Shown: one piece after another, positions 24,428 through 34,572 of the stretch | Numbering within the stretch: the stretch's first letter is position 1 | Layout of the letters: each line of letters begins with the position of its first letter | Assembly: GCF_000003605.2 (NCBI RefSeq) | Contig: NW_003143022.1 | Span: 1 to 35,052, forward strand | DNA: 35,052 nucleotides | From: Saccoglossus kowalevskii | Lineage: Eukaryota; Hemichordata; Enteropneusta; Harrimaniidae | Reading direction: 5' to 3' | Made by a program: the position numbers and the translations under genes | The notes under the pieces: generated by a model | Seen by the model: only the letters and a program-made list of their open reading frames with translations | Told to the model about the DNA's origin: nothing | The model's database searches: none

Positions 24428-25651
24428 CGTTTCATCTACCAATTACGTGGGCGTTTCATCTACCAATTACGTGGGCGTTTCATCTACCAATTACGTGGGC
24501 GTTTCATCTACCAATTACGTGGGCGTTTCATCTACCAATTACGTGGGCGTTTCATCTACCAATTACGTGGGCGTTTCATCTACCAATTACTTGGGCGTTT
24601 CATCTACCAATTACTTGGACGTTTCATCTACCAATTACTTGGGCGTTTCATCTACCAATTACTTGGGCGTTTCATCTACCAATTACTTGGGCGTTTCATC
24701 TACCAATTACTTGGGCGTTTCATCTACCAATTACTTGGGCGTTTCATCTACCAATTACTTGGGCGTTTCATCTACCAATTACTTGGGCGTTTCATCTACC
24801 AATTACTTGGGCGTTTCATCTACCAATTACTTGGGCGTTTCATCTACCAATTACTTGGGCGTTTCATCTACCAATTACTTGGGCGTTTCATCTACCAATT
24901 ACGTGGGCGTTTCATCTACCAATTACGTGTGCGTTTCATCTACCAATTACGTGTGCGTTTCATCTACCAATTACGTGGGCGTTTCATCTACCAATTACTT
25001 GGGCGTTTCATCTACCAATTACTTGGGCGTTTCATCTACCAATTACTTGGGCGTTTCATCTACCAATTACGTGGGCGTTTCATCTACCAATTACGTGGGC
25101 GTTTCATCTACCAATTACGTGGGCGTTTCATCTACCAATTACTTGGGCGTTTCATCTACCAATTACTTGGACGTTTCATCTACCAATTACTTGGGCGTTT
25201 CATCTACCAATTACTTGGGCGTTTCATCTACCAATTACTTGGGCGTTTCATCTACCAATTACTTGGGCGTTTCATCTACCAATTACTTGGGCGTTTCATC
25301 TACCAATTACGTGTGCGTTTCATCTACCAATTACGTGTGCGTTTCATCTACCAATTACGTGTGCGTTTCATCTACCAATTACTTGGGCGTTTCATCTACC
25401 AATTACTTGGGCGTTCCATCTACCAATTACGTGGGCGTTTCATCTACCAATTACTTGGGCGTTTCATCTACCAATTACTTGGGCGTTTCATCTACCAATT
25501 ACGTGTGCGTTTCATCTACCAATTACTTGGGCGTTTCATCTACCAATTACTTGGGCGTTTCATCTACCAATTACTTGGGCGTTTCATCTACCAATTACGT
25601 GGGCGTTTCATCTACCAATTACGTGGGCGTTTCATCTACCAATTACTTGGA
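24428..25651 (+). repeat. Three successive type-2-run/G24-to-A endings
   Basis: G24-to-A units at 24619, 25171 and 25651 are preceded by type-2 runs of 6, 3 and 2 units; in the last copy no type-1 unit separates the run from the marker. The spacings are 552 and 480 bases (23 and 20 units). A single T5-to-C unit (25416) lies between the second and third. I infer local tandem duplication with shrinking type-2 runs. Confidence 0.87.
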
Positions 25652-26803
25652 CGTTTCATCTACCAATTACTTGGGCGTTTCATCTACCAATTACTTGGGC
25701 GTTTCATCTACCAATTACTTGGGCGTTTCATCTACCAATTACTTGGGCGTTTCATCTACCAATTACTTGGGCGTTTCATCTACCAATTACTTGGGCGTTT
25801 CATCTACCAATTACTTGGGCGTTTCATCTACCAATTACTTGGGCGTTTCATCTACCAATTACTTGGGCGTTTCATCTACCAATTACTTGGGCGTTTCATC
25901 TACCAATTACTTGGGCGTTTCATCTACCAATTACTTGGGCGTTTCATCTACCAATTACGTGGGCGTTTCATCTACCAATTACGTGTGCGTTTCATCTACC
26001 AATTACGTGTGCGTTTCATCTACCAATTACGTGTGCGTTTCATCTACCAATTACTTGGGCGTTTCATCTACCAATTACTTGGGCGTTTCATCTACCAATT
26101 ACTTGGGCGTTTCATCTACCAATTACTTGGGCGTTTCATCTACCAATTACTTGGGCGTTTCATCTACCAATTACTTGGGCGTTTCATCTACCAATTACTT
26201 GGGCGTTTCATCTACCAATTACTTGTGCGTTTCATCTACCAATTACGTGTGCGTTTCATCTACCAATTACGTGGGCGTTTCATCTACCAATTACTTGGGC
26301 GTTTCATCTACCAATTACGTGTGCGTTTCATCTACCAATTACTTGGGCGTTTCATCTACCAATTACTTGGGCGTTTCATCTACCAATTACTTGGGCGTTT
26401 CATCTACCAATTACTTGGGCGTTTCATCTACCAATTACTTGGGCGTTTCATCTACCAATTACTTGGGCGTTTCATCTACCAATTACGTGTGCGTTTCATC
26501 TACCAATTACGTGTGCGTTTCATCTACCAATTACGTGTGCGTTTCATCTACCAATTACGTGGGCGTTTCATCTACCAATTACGTGGGCGTTTCATCTACC
26601 AATTACTTGGGCGTTTCATCTACCAATTACTTGGGCGTTTCATCTACCAATTACTTGGGCGTTTCATCTACCAATTACTTGGGCGTTTCATCTACCAATT
26701 ACGTGGGCGTTTCATCTACCAATTACGTGTGCGTTTCATCTACCAATTACGTGGGCGTTTCATCTACCAATTACTTGGGCGTTTCATCTACCAATTACTT
26801 GGG

Positions 26804-26971
26804 CGTTTCGTCTACCAATTACGTGTGCGTTTCGTCTACCAATTACGTGTGCGTTTCGTCTACCAATTACGTGTGCGTTTCATCTACCAATTACTTGTGC
26901 GTTTCGTCTACCAATTACTTGTGCGTTTCGTCTACCAATTACGTGGGCGTTTCGTCTACCAATTACGTGGG
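26804..26971 (+). repeat. Cluster 4 of A7-to-G units
   Basis: Six of seven units carry G at position 7 (26810, 26834, 26858, 26906, 26930, 26954); base 26882 has the normal A. The order 3-3-3-4-4-2-2 plus a normal type 2 equals cluster 1 at 263-430, 1,106 units upstream. The single reverted unit suggests conversion by a normal unit. Confidence 0.92.
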
Positions 26972-26995
26972 CGTTTCATCTACCAATTACGTGGG

Positions 26996-27523
26996 CGTTT
27001 CATCTACCAATTACTTGGGCGTTTCATCTACCAATTACTTGGGCGTTTCATCTACCAATTACTTGGGCGTTTCATCTACCAATTACTTGGGCGTTTCATC
27101 TACCAATTACTTGGGCGTTTCATCTACCAATTACTTGGGCGTTTCATCTACCAATTACTTGGGCGTTTCATCTACCAATTACTTGGGCGTTTCATCTACC
27201 AATTACTTGGGCGTTTCATCTACCAATTACTTGGGCGTTTCATCTACCAATTACTTGGGCGTTTCATCTACCAATTACTTGGGCGTTTCATCTACCAATT
27301 ACTTGGGCGTTTCATCTACCAATTACTTGGGCGTTTCATCTACCAATTACTTGGGCGTTTCATCTACCAATTACTTGGGCGTTTCATCTACCAATTACTT
27401 GGGCGTTTCATCTACCAATTACTTGGGCGTTTCATCTACCAATTACTTGGGCGTTTCATCTACCAATTACTTGGGCGTTTCATCTACCAATTACTTGGGC
27501 GTTTCATCTACCAATTACTTGGG
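26996..27523 (+). repeat. Run of 22 identical type-1 units
   Basis: Twenty-two type-1 units follow cluster 4. After cluster 1 the equivalent run is only five units long before type 3 returns. Confidence 0.9.
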
Positions 27524-27595
27524 CGTTTCATCTACCAATTACGTGTGCGTTTCATCTACCAATTACGTGTGCGTTTCATCTACCAATTACGTGTG

Positions 27596-27883
27596 CGTTT
27601 CATCTACCAATTACGTGGGCGTTTCATCTACCAATTACGTGGGCGTTTCATCTACCAATTACGTGGGCGTTTCATCTACCAATTACGTGTGCGTTTCATC
27701 TACCAATTACTTGGGCGTTTCATCTACCAATTACGTGTGCGTTTCATCTACCAATTACGTGTGCGTTTCATCTACCAATTACTTGTGCGTTTCATCTACC
27801 AATTACGTGTGCGTTTCATCTACCAATTACGTGTGCGTTTCATCTACCAATTACGTGTGCGTTTCATCTACCAATTACGTGGG
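27596..27883 (+). repeat. Type-2-run module, copy 8
   Basis: The order is 2x3-3-1-3-3-4-3-3-3-2. The second type-2 element is replaced by type 1. Confidence 0.85.
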
Positions 27884-28148
27884 CGTTTCATCTACCAATT
27901 ACTTGGGCGTTTCATCTACCAATTACTTGGGCGTTTCATCTACCAATTACTTGGGCGTTTCATCTACCAATTACTTGGGCGTTTCATCTACCAATTACTT
28001 GGGCGTTTCATCTACCAATTACTTGGGCGTTTCATCTACCAATTACTTGGGCGTTTCATCTACCAATTACGTGTGCGTTTCATCTACCAATTACGTGTGC
28101 GTTTCATCTACCAATTACTTGGGCGTTTCATCTACCAATTACTTGGGC

Positions 28149-28243
28149 GTTCATCTACAATTACGTGTGCGTTCATCTACCAATTACTTGGGCGTTCATC
28201 TACCAATTACTTGGGCGTTTCATCTACCAATTACTTGGGCGTT
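28149..28243 (+). repeat. Cluster of five single-base deletions
   Basis: In about 95 bases, TTT is shortened to TT four times (near 28150, 28172, 28195, 28242) and CC to C once (near 28158). This is the densest indel patch in the window. Confidence 0.9.
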
Positions 28244-28670
28244 CATCTACCAATTACTTGGGCGTTTCATCTACCAATTACGTGGGCGTTTCATCTACCA
28301 ATTACGTGGGCGTTTCATCTACCAATTACGTGGGCGTTTCATCTACCAATTACGTGGGCGTTTCATCTACCAATTACGTGGGCGTTTCATCTACCAATTA
28401 CGTGGGCGTTTCATCTACCAATTACTTGGGCGTTTCATCTACCAATTACGTGGGCGTTTCATCTACCAATTACTTGGGCGTTTCATCTACCAATTACGTG
28501 TGCGTTTCATCTACCAATTACTTGGGCGTTTCATCTACCAATTACGTGTGCGTTTCATCTACCAATTACGTGTGCGTTTCATCTACCAATTACGTGTGCG
28601 TTTCATCTACCAATTACTTGTGCGTTTCATCTACCAATTACTTGGGCGTTTCATCTACCAATTACTTGGG

Positions 28671-28694
28671 CGTTTCATCTACCAATTACATGGG
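28671..28694 (+). repeat. Unit with A at position 20 (ATG triplet), copy 2
   Basis: Base 28690 is A, creating ATG at 28690-28692. It shares the change with 10672. Confidence 0.85.
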
Positions 28695-29486
28695 CGTTTC
28701 ATCTACCAATTACTTGGGCGTTTCATCTACCAATTACTTGGGCGTTTCATCTACCAATTACTTGGGCGTTTCATCTACCAATTACTTGGGCGTTTCATCT
28801 ACCAATTACTTGGGCGTTTCATCTACCAATTACTTGGGCGTTTCATCTACCAATTACTTGGGCGTTTCATCTACCAATTACTTGGGCGTTTCATCTACCA
28901 ATTACTTGGGCGTTTCATCTACCAATTACGTGTGCGTTTCATCTACCAATTACTTGGGCGTTTCATCTACCAATTACTTGGGCGTTTCATCTACCAATTA
29001 CTTGGGCGTTTCATCTACCAATTACTTGGGCGTTTCATCTACCAATTACTTGGGCGTTTCATCTACCAATTACGTGGGCGTTTCATCTACCAATTACGTG
29101 GGCGTTTCATCTACCAATTACGTGGGCGTTTCATCTACCAATTACGTGGGCGTTTCATCTACCAATTACGTGGGCGTTTCATCTACCAATTACTTGGGCG
29201 TTTCATCTACCAATTACTTGGGCGTTTCATCTACCAATTACTTGGGCGTTTCATCTACCAATTACGTGTGCGTTTCATCTACCAATTACGTGGGCGTTTC
29301 ATCTACCAATTACGTGTGCGTTTCATCTACCAATTACGTGTGCGTTTCATCTACCAATTACTTGTGCGTTTCATCTACCAATTACTTGGGCGTTTCATCT
29401 ACCAATTACTTGGGCGTTTCATCTACCAATTACTTGGGCGTTTCATCTACCAATTACTTGGGCGTTTCATCTACCAATTACTTGGG

Positions 29487-29918
29487 CGTTTCATCTACCA
29501 ATTACTTGTGCGTTTCATCTACCAATTACTTGTGCGTTTCATCTACCAATTACGTGGGCGTTTCATCTACCAATTACGTGGGCGTTTCATCTACCAATTA
29601 CTTGGGCGTTTCATCTACCAATTACTTGGGCGTTTCATCTACCAATTACGTGTGCGTTTCATCTACCAATTACGTGTGCGTTTCATCTACCAATTACTTG
29701 TGCGTTTCATCTACCAATTACTTGGGCGTTTCATCTACCAATTACTTGGGCGTTTCATCTACCAATTACTTGGGCGTTTCATCTACCAATTACTTGGGCG
29801 TTTCATCTACCAATTACGTGTGCGTTTCATCTACCAATTACGTGTGCGTTTCATCTACCAATTACTTGTGCGTTTCATCTACCAATTACTTGTGCGTTTC
29901 ATCTACCAATTACGTGTG
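29487..29918 (+). repeat. Type-4-rich stretch
   Basis: The order is 4-4-2-2-1-1-3-3-4-1x4-3-3-4-4-3. Five of eighteen units are type 4. Confidence 0.85.
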
Positions 29919-30419
29919 CGTTTCATCTACCAATTACTTGGGCGTTTCATCTACCAATTACGTGTGCGTTTCATCTACCAATTACTTGGGCGTTTCATCT
30001 ACCAATTACTTGGGCGTTTCATCTACCAATTACTTGGGCGTTTCATCTACCAATTACTTGGGCGTTTCATCTACCAATTACTTGGGCGTTTCATCTACCA
30101 ATTACTTGGGCGTTTCATCTACCAATTACTTGGGCGTTTCATCTACCAATTACTTGGGCGTTTCATCTACCAATTACTTGGGCGTTTCATCTACCAATTA
30201 CTTGGGCGTTTCATCTACCAATTACTTGGGCGTTTCATCTACCAATTACTTGGGCGTTTCATCTACCAATTACGTGTGCGTTTCATCTACCAATTACTTG
30301 GGCGTTTCATCTACCAATTACTTGGGCGTTTCATCTACCAATTACTTGGGCGTTTCATCTACCAATTACTTGGGCGTTTCATCTACCAATTACTTGGGCG
30401 TTTCATCTACCAATTACTT

Positions 30420-30494
30420 GGCGTTTCATCTACCAATTACTTGGGCGTTTCATCTACCAATTACTTGGGCGTTTCATCTACCAATTACTTGGGG
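30420..30494 (+). repeat. Compensating -1/+1 G pair
   Basis: GGG is shortened to GG at 30420-30421 and lengthened to GGGG at about 30491-30494. The register is restored three units later. Both changes are in a homopolymer. Confidence 0.88.
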
Positions 30495-31670
30495 CGTTTC
30501 ATCTACCAATTACTTGGGCGTTTCATCTACCAATTACTTGGGCGTTTCATCTACCAATTACTTGGGCGTTTCATCTACCAATTACTTGGGCGTTTCATCT
30601 ACCAATTACTTGGGCGTTTCATCTACCAATTACTTGGGCGTTTCATCTACCAATTACTTGGGCGTTTCATCTACCAATTACGTGGGCGTTTCATCTACCA
30701 ATTACGTGGGCGTTTCATCTACCAATTACGTGGGCGTTTCATCTACCAATTACGTGGGCGTTTCATCTACCAATTACTTGGGCGTTTCATCTACCAATTA
30801 CTTGGGCGTTTCATCTACCAATTACTTGGGCGTTTCATCTACCAATTACTTGGGCGTTTCATCTACCAATTACTTGGGCGTTTCATCTACCAATTACTTG
30901 GGCGTTTCATCTACCAATTACTTGGGCGTTTCATCTACCAATTACTTGGGCGTTTCATCTACCAATTACTTGGGCGTTTCATCTACCAATTACTTGGGCG
31001 TTTCATCTACCAATTACTTGGGCGTTTCATCTACCAATTACGTGTGCGTTTCATCTACCAATTACGTGTGCGTTTCATCTACCAATTACTTGGGCGTTTC
31101 ATCTACCAATTACTTGGGCGTTTCATCTACCAATTACTTGGGCGTTTCATCTACCAATTACGTGGGCGTTTCATCTACCAATTACGTGGGCGTTTCATCT
31201 ACCAATTACTTGGGCGTTTCATCTACCAATTACTTGGGCGTTTCATCTACCAATTACTTGGGCGTTTCATCTACCAATTACTTGGGCGTTTCATCTACCA
31301 ATTACTTGGGCGTTTCATCTACCAATTACTTGGGCGTTTCATCTACCAATTACTTGGGCGTTTCATCTACCAATTACTTGGGCGTTTCATCTACCAATTA
31401 CTTGGGCGTTTCATCTACCAATTACGTGTGCGTTTCATCTACCAATTACGTGTGCGTTTCATCTACCAATTACTTGGGCGTTTCATCTACCAATTACTTG
31501 GGCGTTTCATCTACCAATTACTTGGGCGTTTCATCTACCAATTACTTGGGCGTTTCATCTACCAATTACTTGGGCGTTTCATCTACCAATTACTTGGGCG
31601 TTTCATCTACCAATTACTTGGGCGTTTCATCTACCAATTACTTGGGCGTTTCATCTACCAATTACTTGGG

Positions 31671-31766
31671 CGTTCCATCTACCAATTACTTGGGCGTTCC
31701 ATCTACCAATTACTTGGGCGTTCCATCTACCAATTACTTGGGCGTTCCATCTACCAATTACGTGGG
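31671..31766 (+). repeat. Block of four T5-to-C units, copy 4
   Basis: Bases 31675, 31699, 31723 and 31747 are C in four successive units, the last ending as type 2. The order 1-1-3-1 follows, as at 12139, 15019 and 15499, and then a T deletion near 31865 and a different continuation. Confidence 0.9.
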
Positions 31767-31933
31767 CGTTTCATCTACCAATTACTTGGGCGTTTCATCT
31801 ACCAATTACTTGGGCGTTTCATCTACCAATTACGTGTGCGTTTCATCTACCAATTACTTGGGCGTTCATCTACCAATTACTTGGGCGTTTCATCTACCAA
31901 TTACTTGGGCGTTTCATCTACCAATTACGTGTG

Positions 31934-32269
31934 CGTTTCATCTATCATTTACTTGGGCGTTTCATCTACCAATTACTTGGGCGTTTCATCTACCAATTAC
32001 TTGGGCGTTTCATCTACCAATTACGTGTGCGTTTCATCTACCAATTACGTGTGCGTTTCATCTACCAATTACGTGGGCGTTTCATCTACCAATTACGTGG
32101 GCGTTTCATCTACCAATTACGTGGGCGTTTCATCTACCAATTACGTGGGCGTTTCATCTACCAATTACGTGGGCGTTTCATCTACCAATTACGTGTGCGT
32201 TTCATCTACCAATTACGTGGGCGTTTCATCTACCAATTACGTGTGCGTTTCATCTACCAATTACGTGTG
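31934..32269 (+). repeat. C12-to-T/A15-to-T unit followed by truncated type-2-run module, copy 2
   Basis: Bases 31945 and 31948 carry the same two changes as 17069 and 17072. The module 2x5-3-2-3-3 follows and stops at type 1, as in the first copy, 620 units upstream. A single T5-to-C unit lies at 32322. Confidence 0.88.
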
Positions 32270-32581
32270 CGTTTCATCTACCAATTACTTGGGCGTTTCA
32301 TCTACCAATTACTTGGGCGTTCCATCTACCAATTACTTGGGCGTTTCATCTACCAATTACGTGTGCGTTTCATCTACCAATTACGTGTGCGTTTCATCTA
32401 CCAATTACGTGTGCGTTTCATCTACCAATTACGTGGGCGTTTCATCTACCAATTACGTGTGCGTTTCATCTACCAATTACGTGTGCGTTTCATCTACCAA
32501 TTACTTGGGCGTTTCATCTACCAATTACGTGTGCGTTTCATCTACCAATTACGTGTGCGTTTCATCTACCAATTACGTGGG

Positions 32582-32651
32582 CGTTCGTCTACCAATTACG
32601 TGGGCGTTCGTCTACCAATTACGTGGGCGTTTCGTCTACCAATTACTTGGG
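32582..32651 (+). repeat. Cluster 5 of A7-to-G units with two T deletions
   Basis: Three units carry G at position 7 (32587, 32610, 32634). The first two have TT for TTT as well. The types are 2-2-1. Confidence 0.87.
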
Positions 32652-33419
32652 CGTTTCATCTACCAATTACTTGGGCGTTTCATCTACCAATTACGTGTGC
32701 GTTTCATCTACCAATTACGTGGGCGTTTCATCTACCAATTACGTGGGCGTTTCATCTACCAATTACGTGGGCGTTTCATCTACCAATTACGTGGGCGTTT
32801 CATCTACCAATTACGTGTGCGTTTCATCTACCAATTACGTGGGCGTTTCATCTACCAATTACGTGGGCGTTTCATCTACCAATTACGTGGGCGTTTCATC
32901 TACCAATTACGTGGGCGTTTCATCTACCAATTACGTGGGCGTTTCATCTACCAATTACGTGGGCGTTTCATCTACCAATTACGTGGGCGTTTCATCTACC
33001 AATTACTTGGGCGTTTCATCTACCAATTACTTGGGCGTTTCATCTACCAATTACTTGGGCGTTTCATCTACCAATTACGTGTGCGTTTCATCTACCAATT
33101 ACTTGGGCGTTTCATCTACCAATTACGTGTGCGTTTCATCTACCAATTACGTGTGCGTTTCATCTACCAATTACGTGTGCGTTTCATCTACCAATTACTT
33201 GTGCGTTTCATCTACCAATTACTTGGGCGTTTCATCTACCAATTACGTGTGCGTTTCATCTACCAATTACTTGGGCGTTTCATCTACCAATTACTTGGGC
33301 GTTTCATCTACCAATTACTTGGGCGTTTCATCTACCAATTACTTGGGCGTTTCATCTACCAATTACTTGGGCGTTTCATCTACCAATTACTTGGGCGTTT
33401 CATCTACCAATTACGTGTG

Positions 33420-33851
33420 CGTTTCATCTATCAATTACTTGGGCGTTTCATCTACCAATTACTTGGGCGTTTCATCTAACAATTACGTGTGCGTTTCATC
33501 TACCAATTACGTGTGCGTTTCATCTACCAATTACGTGGGCGTTTCATCTACCAATTACGTGGGCGTTTCATCTACCAATTACGTGGGCGTTTCATCTACC
33601 AATTACGTGGGCGTTTCATCTACCAATTACGTGGGCGTTTCATCTACCAATTACGTGTGCGTTTCATCTACCAATTACGTGGGCGTTTCATCTACCAATT
33701 ACGTGTGCGTTTCATCTACCAATTACGTGTGCGTTTCATCTACCAATTACTTGTGCGTTTCATCTACCAATTACGTGTGCGTTTCATCTACCAATTACGT
33801 GTGCGTTTCATCTACCAATTACGTGTGCGTTTCATCTACCAATTACGTGGG
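33420..33851 (+). repeat. Marker pair plus type-2-run module, copy 10
   Basis: C12-to-T at 33431 and C12-to-A at 33479 are 48 bases apart, and the module 2x5-3-2-3-3-4-3-3-3-2 follows at 33516-33851. It matches 5348-5779. The TAA made at 33479 is what ends the longest open frame of the window. Confidence 0.9.
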
Positions 33852-34187
33852 CGTTTCATCTACCAATTACTTGGGCGTTTCATCTACCAATTACTTGGGC
33901 GTTTCATCTACCAATTACTTGGGCGTTTCATCTACCAATTACTTGGGCGTTTCATCTACCAATTACTTGGGCGTTTCATCTACCAATTACTTGGGCGTTT
34001 CATCTACCAATTACTTGGGCGTTTCATCTACCAATTACGTGTGCGTTTCATCTACCAATTACGTGTGCGTTTCATCTACCAATTACGTGTGCGTTTCATC
34101 TACCAATTACTTGTGCGTTTCATCTACCAATTACGTGTGCGTTTCATCTACCAATTACTTGGGCGTTTCATCTACCAATTACTTGGG
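33540..34187 (+). repeat. 648 bp block duplicated at 20368-21015 (copy 2)
   Basis: The order of 27 units matches 20368-21015. On the left, the leading type-2 run is five units here and four there, which bounds the shared block. Confidence 0.9.
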
Positions 34188-34572
34188 CGTTTCATCTACC
34201 AATTACGTGTGGCGTTTCATCTACCAATTACGTGTGCGTTTCATCTACCAATTACGTGTGCGTTTCATCTACCAATTACGTGTGCGTTTCATCTACCAAT
34301 TACGTGTGCGTTTCATCTACCAATTACGTGTGCGTTTCATCTACCAATTACGTGGGCGTTTCATCTACCAATTACGTGTGCGTTTCATCTACCAATTACG
34401 TGTGCGTTTCATCTACCAATTACGTGTGCGTTTCATCTACCAATTACGTGTGCGTTTCATCTACCAATTACGTGGGCGTTTCATCTACCAATTACGTGTG
34501 CGTTTCATCTACCAATTACGTGTGCGTTTCATCTACCAATTACTTGGGCGTTTCATCTACCAATTACTTGGG
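34188..34572 (+). repeat. Type-3-rich tail block
   Basis: Starting with a unit carrying an extra G near 34211, the order is 3x6-2-3x4-2-3-3-1-1. The part 2-3x4-2-3-3-1-1 equals the end of the type-3 domain at 11636-11875. Confidence 0.87.

Noticed and set aside
263-26971. CENP-B box in the A7-to-G units
   Set aside because: TTCG is present, but the required A and CGGG at fixed distances are not; the matching positions read differently.
18-33479. An open frame of 11,153 codons, and several of 1,500-4,700 codons
   Set aside because: They arise because the 24 bp unit lacks forward stops and keeps frame. They begin at GTG, run through more than twenty frame-changing indels with a new eight-residue repeat each time, and positions 20 and 23 are non-synonymous in at least one way in every frame. 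No domain, signal peptide or plausible start is present.
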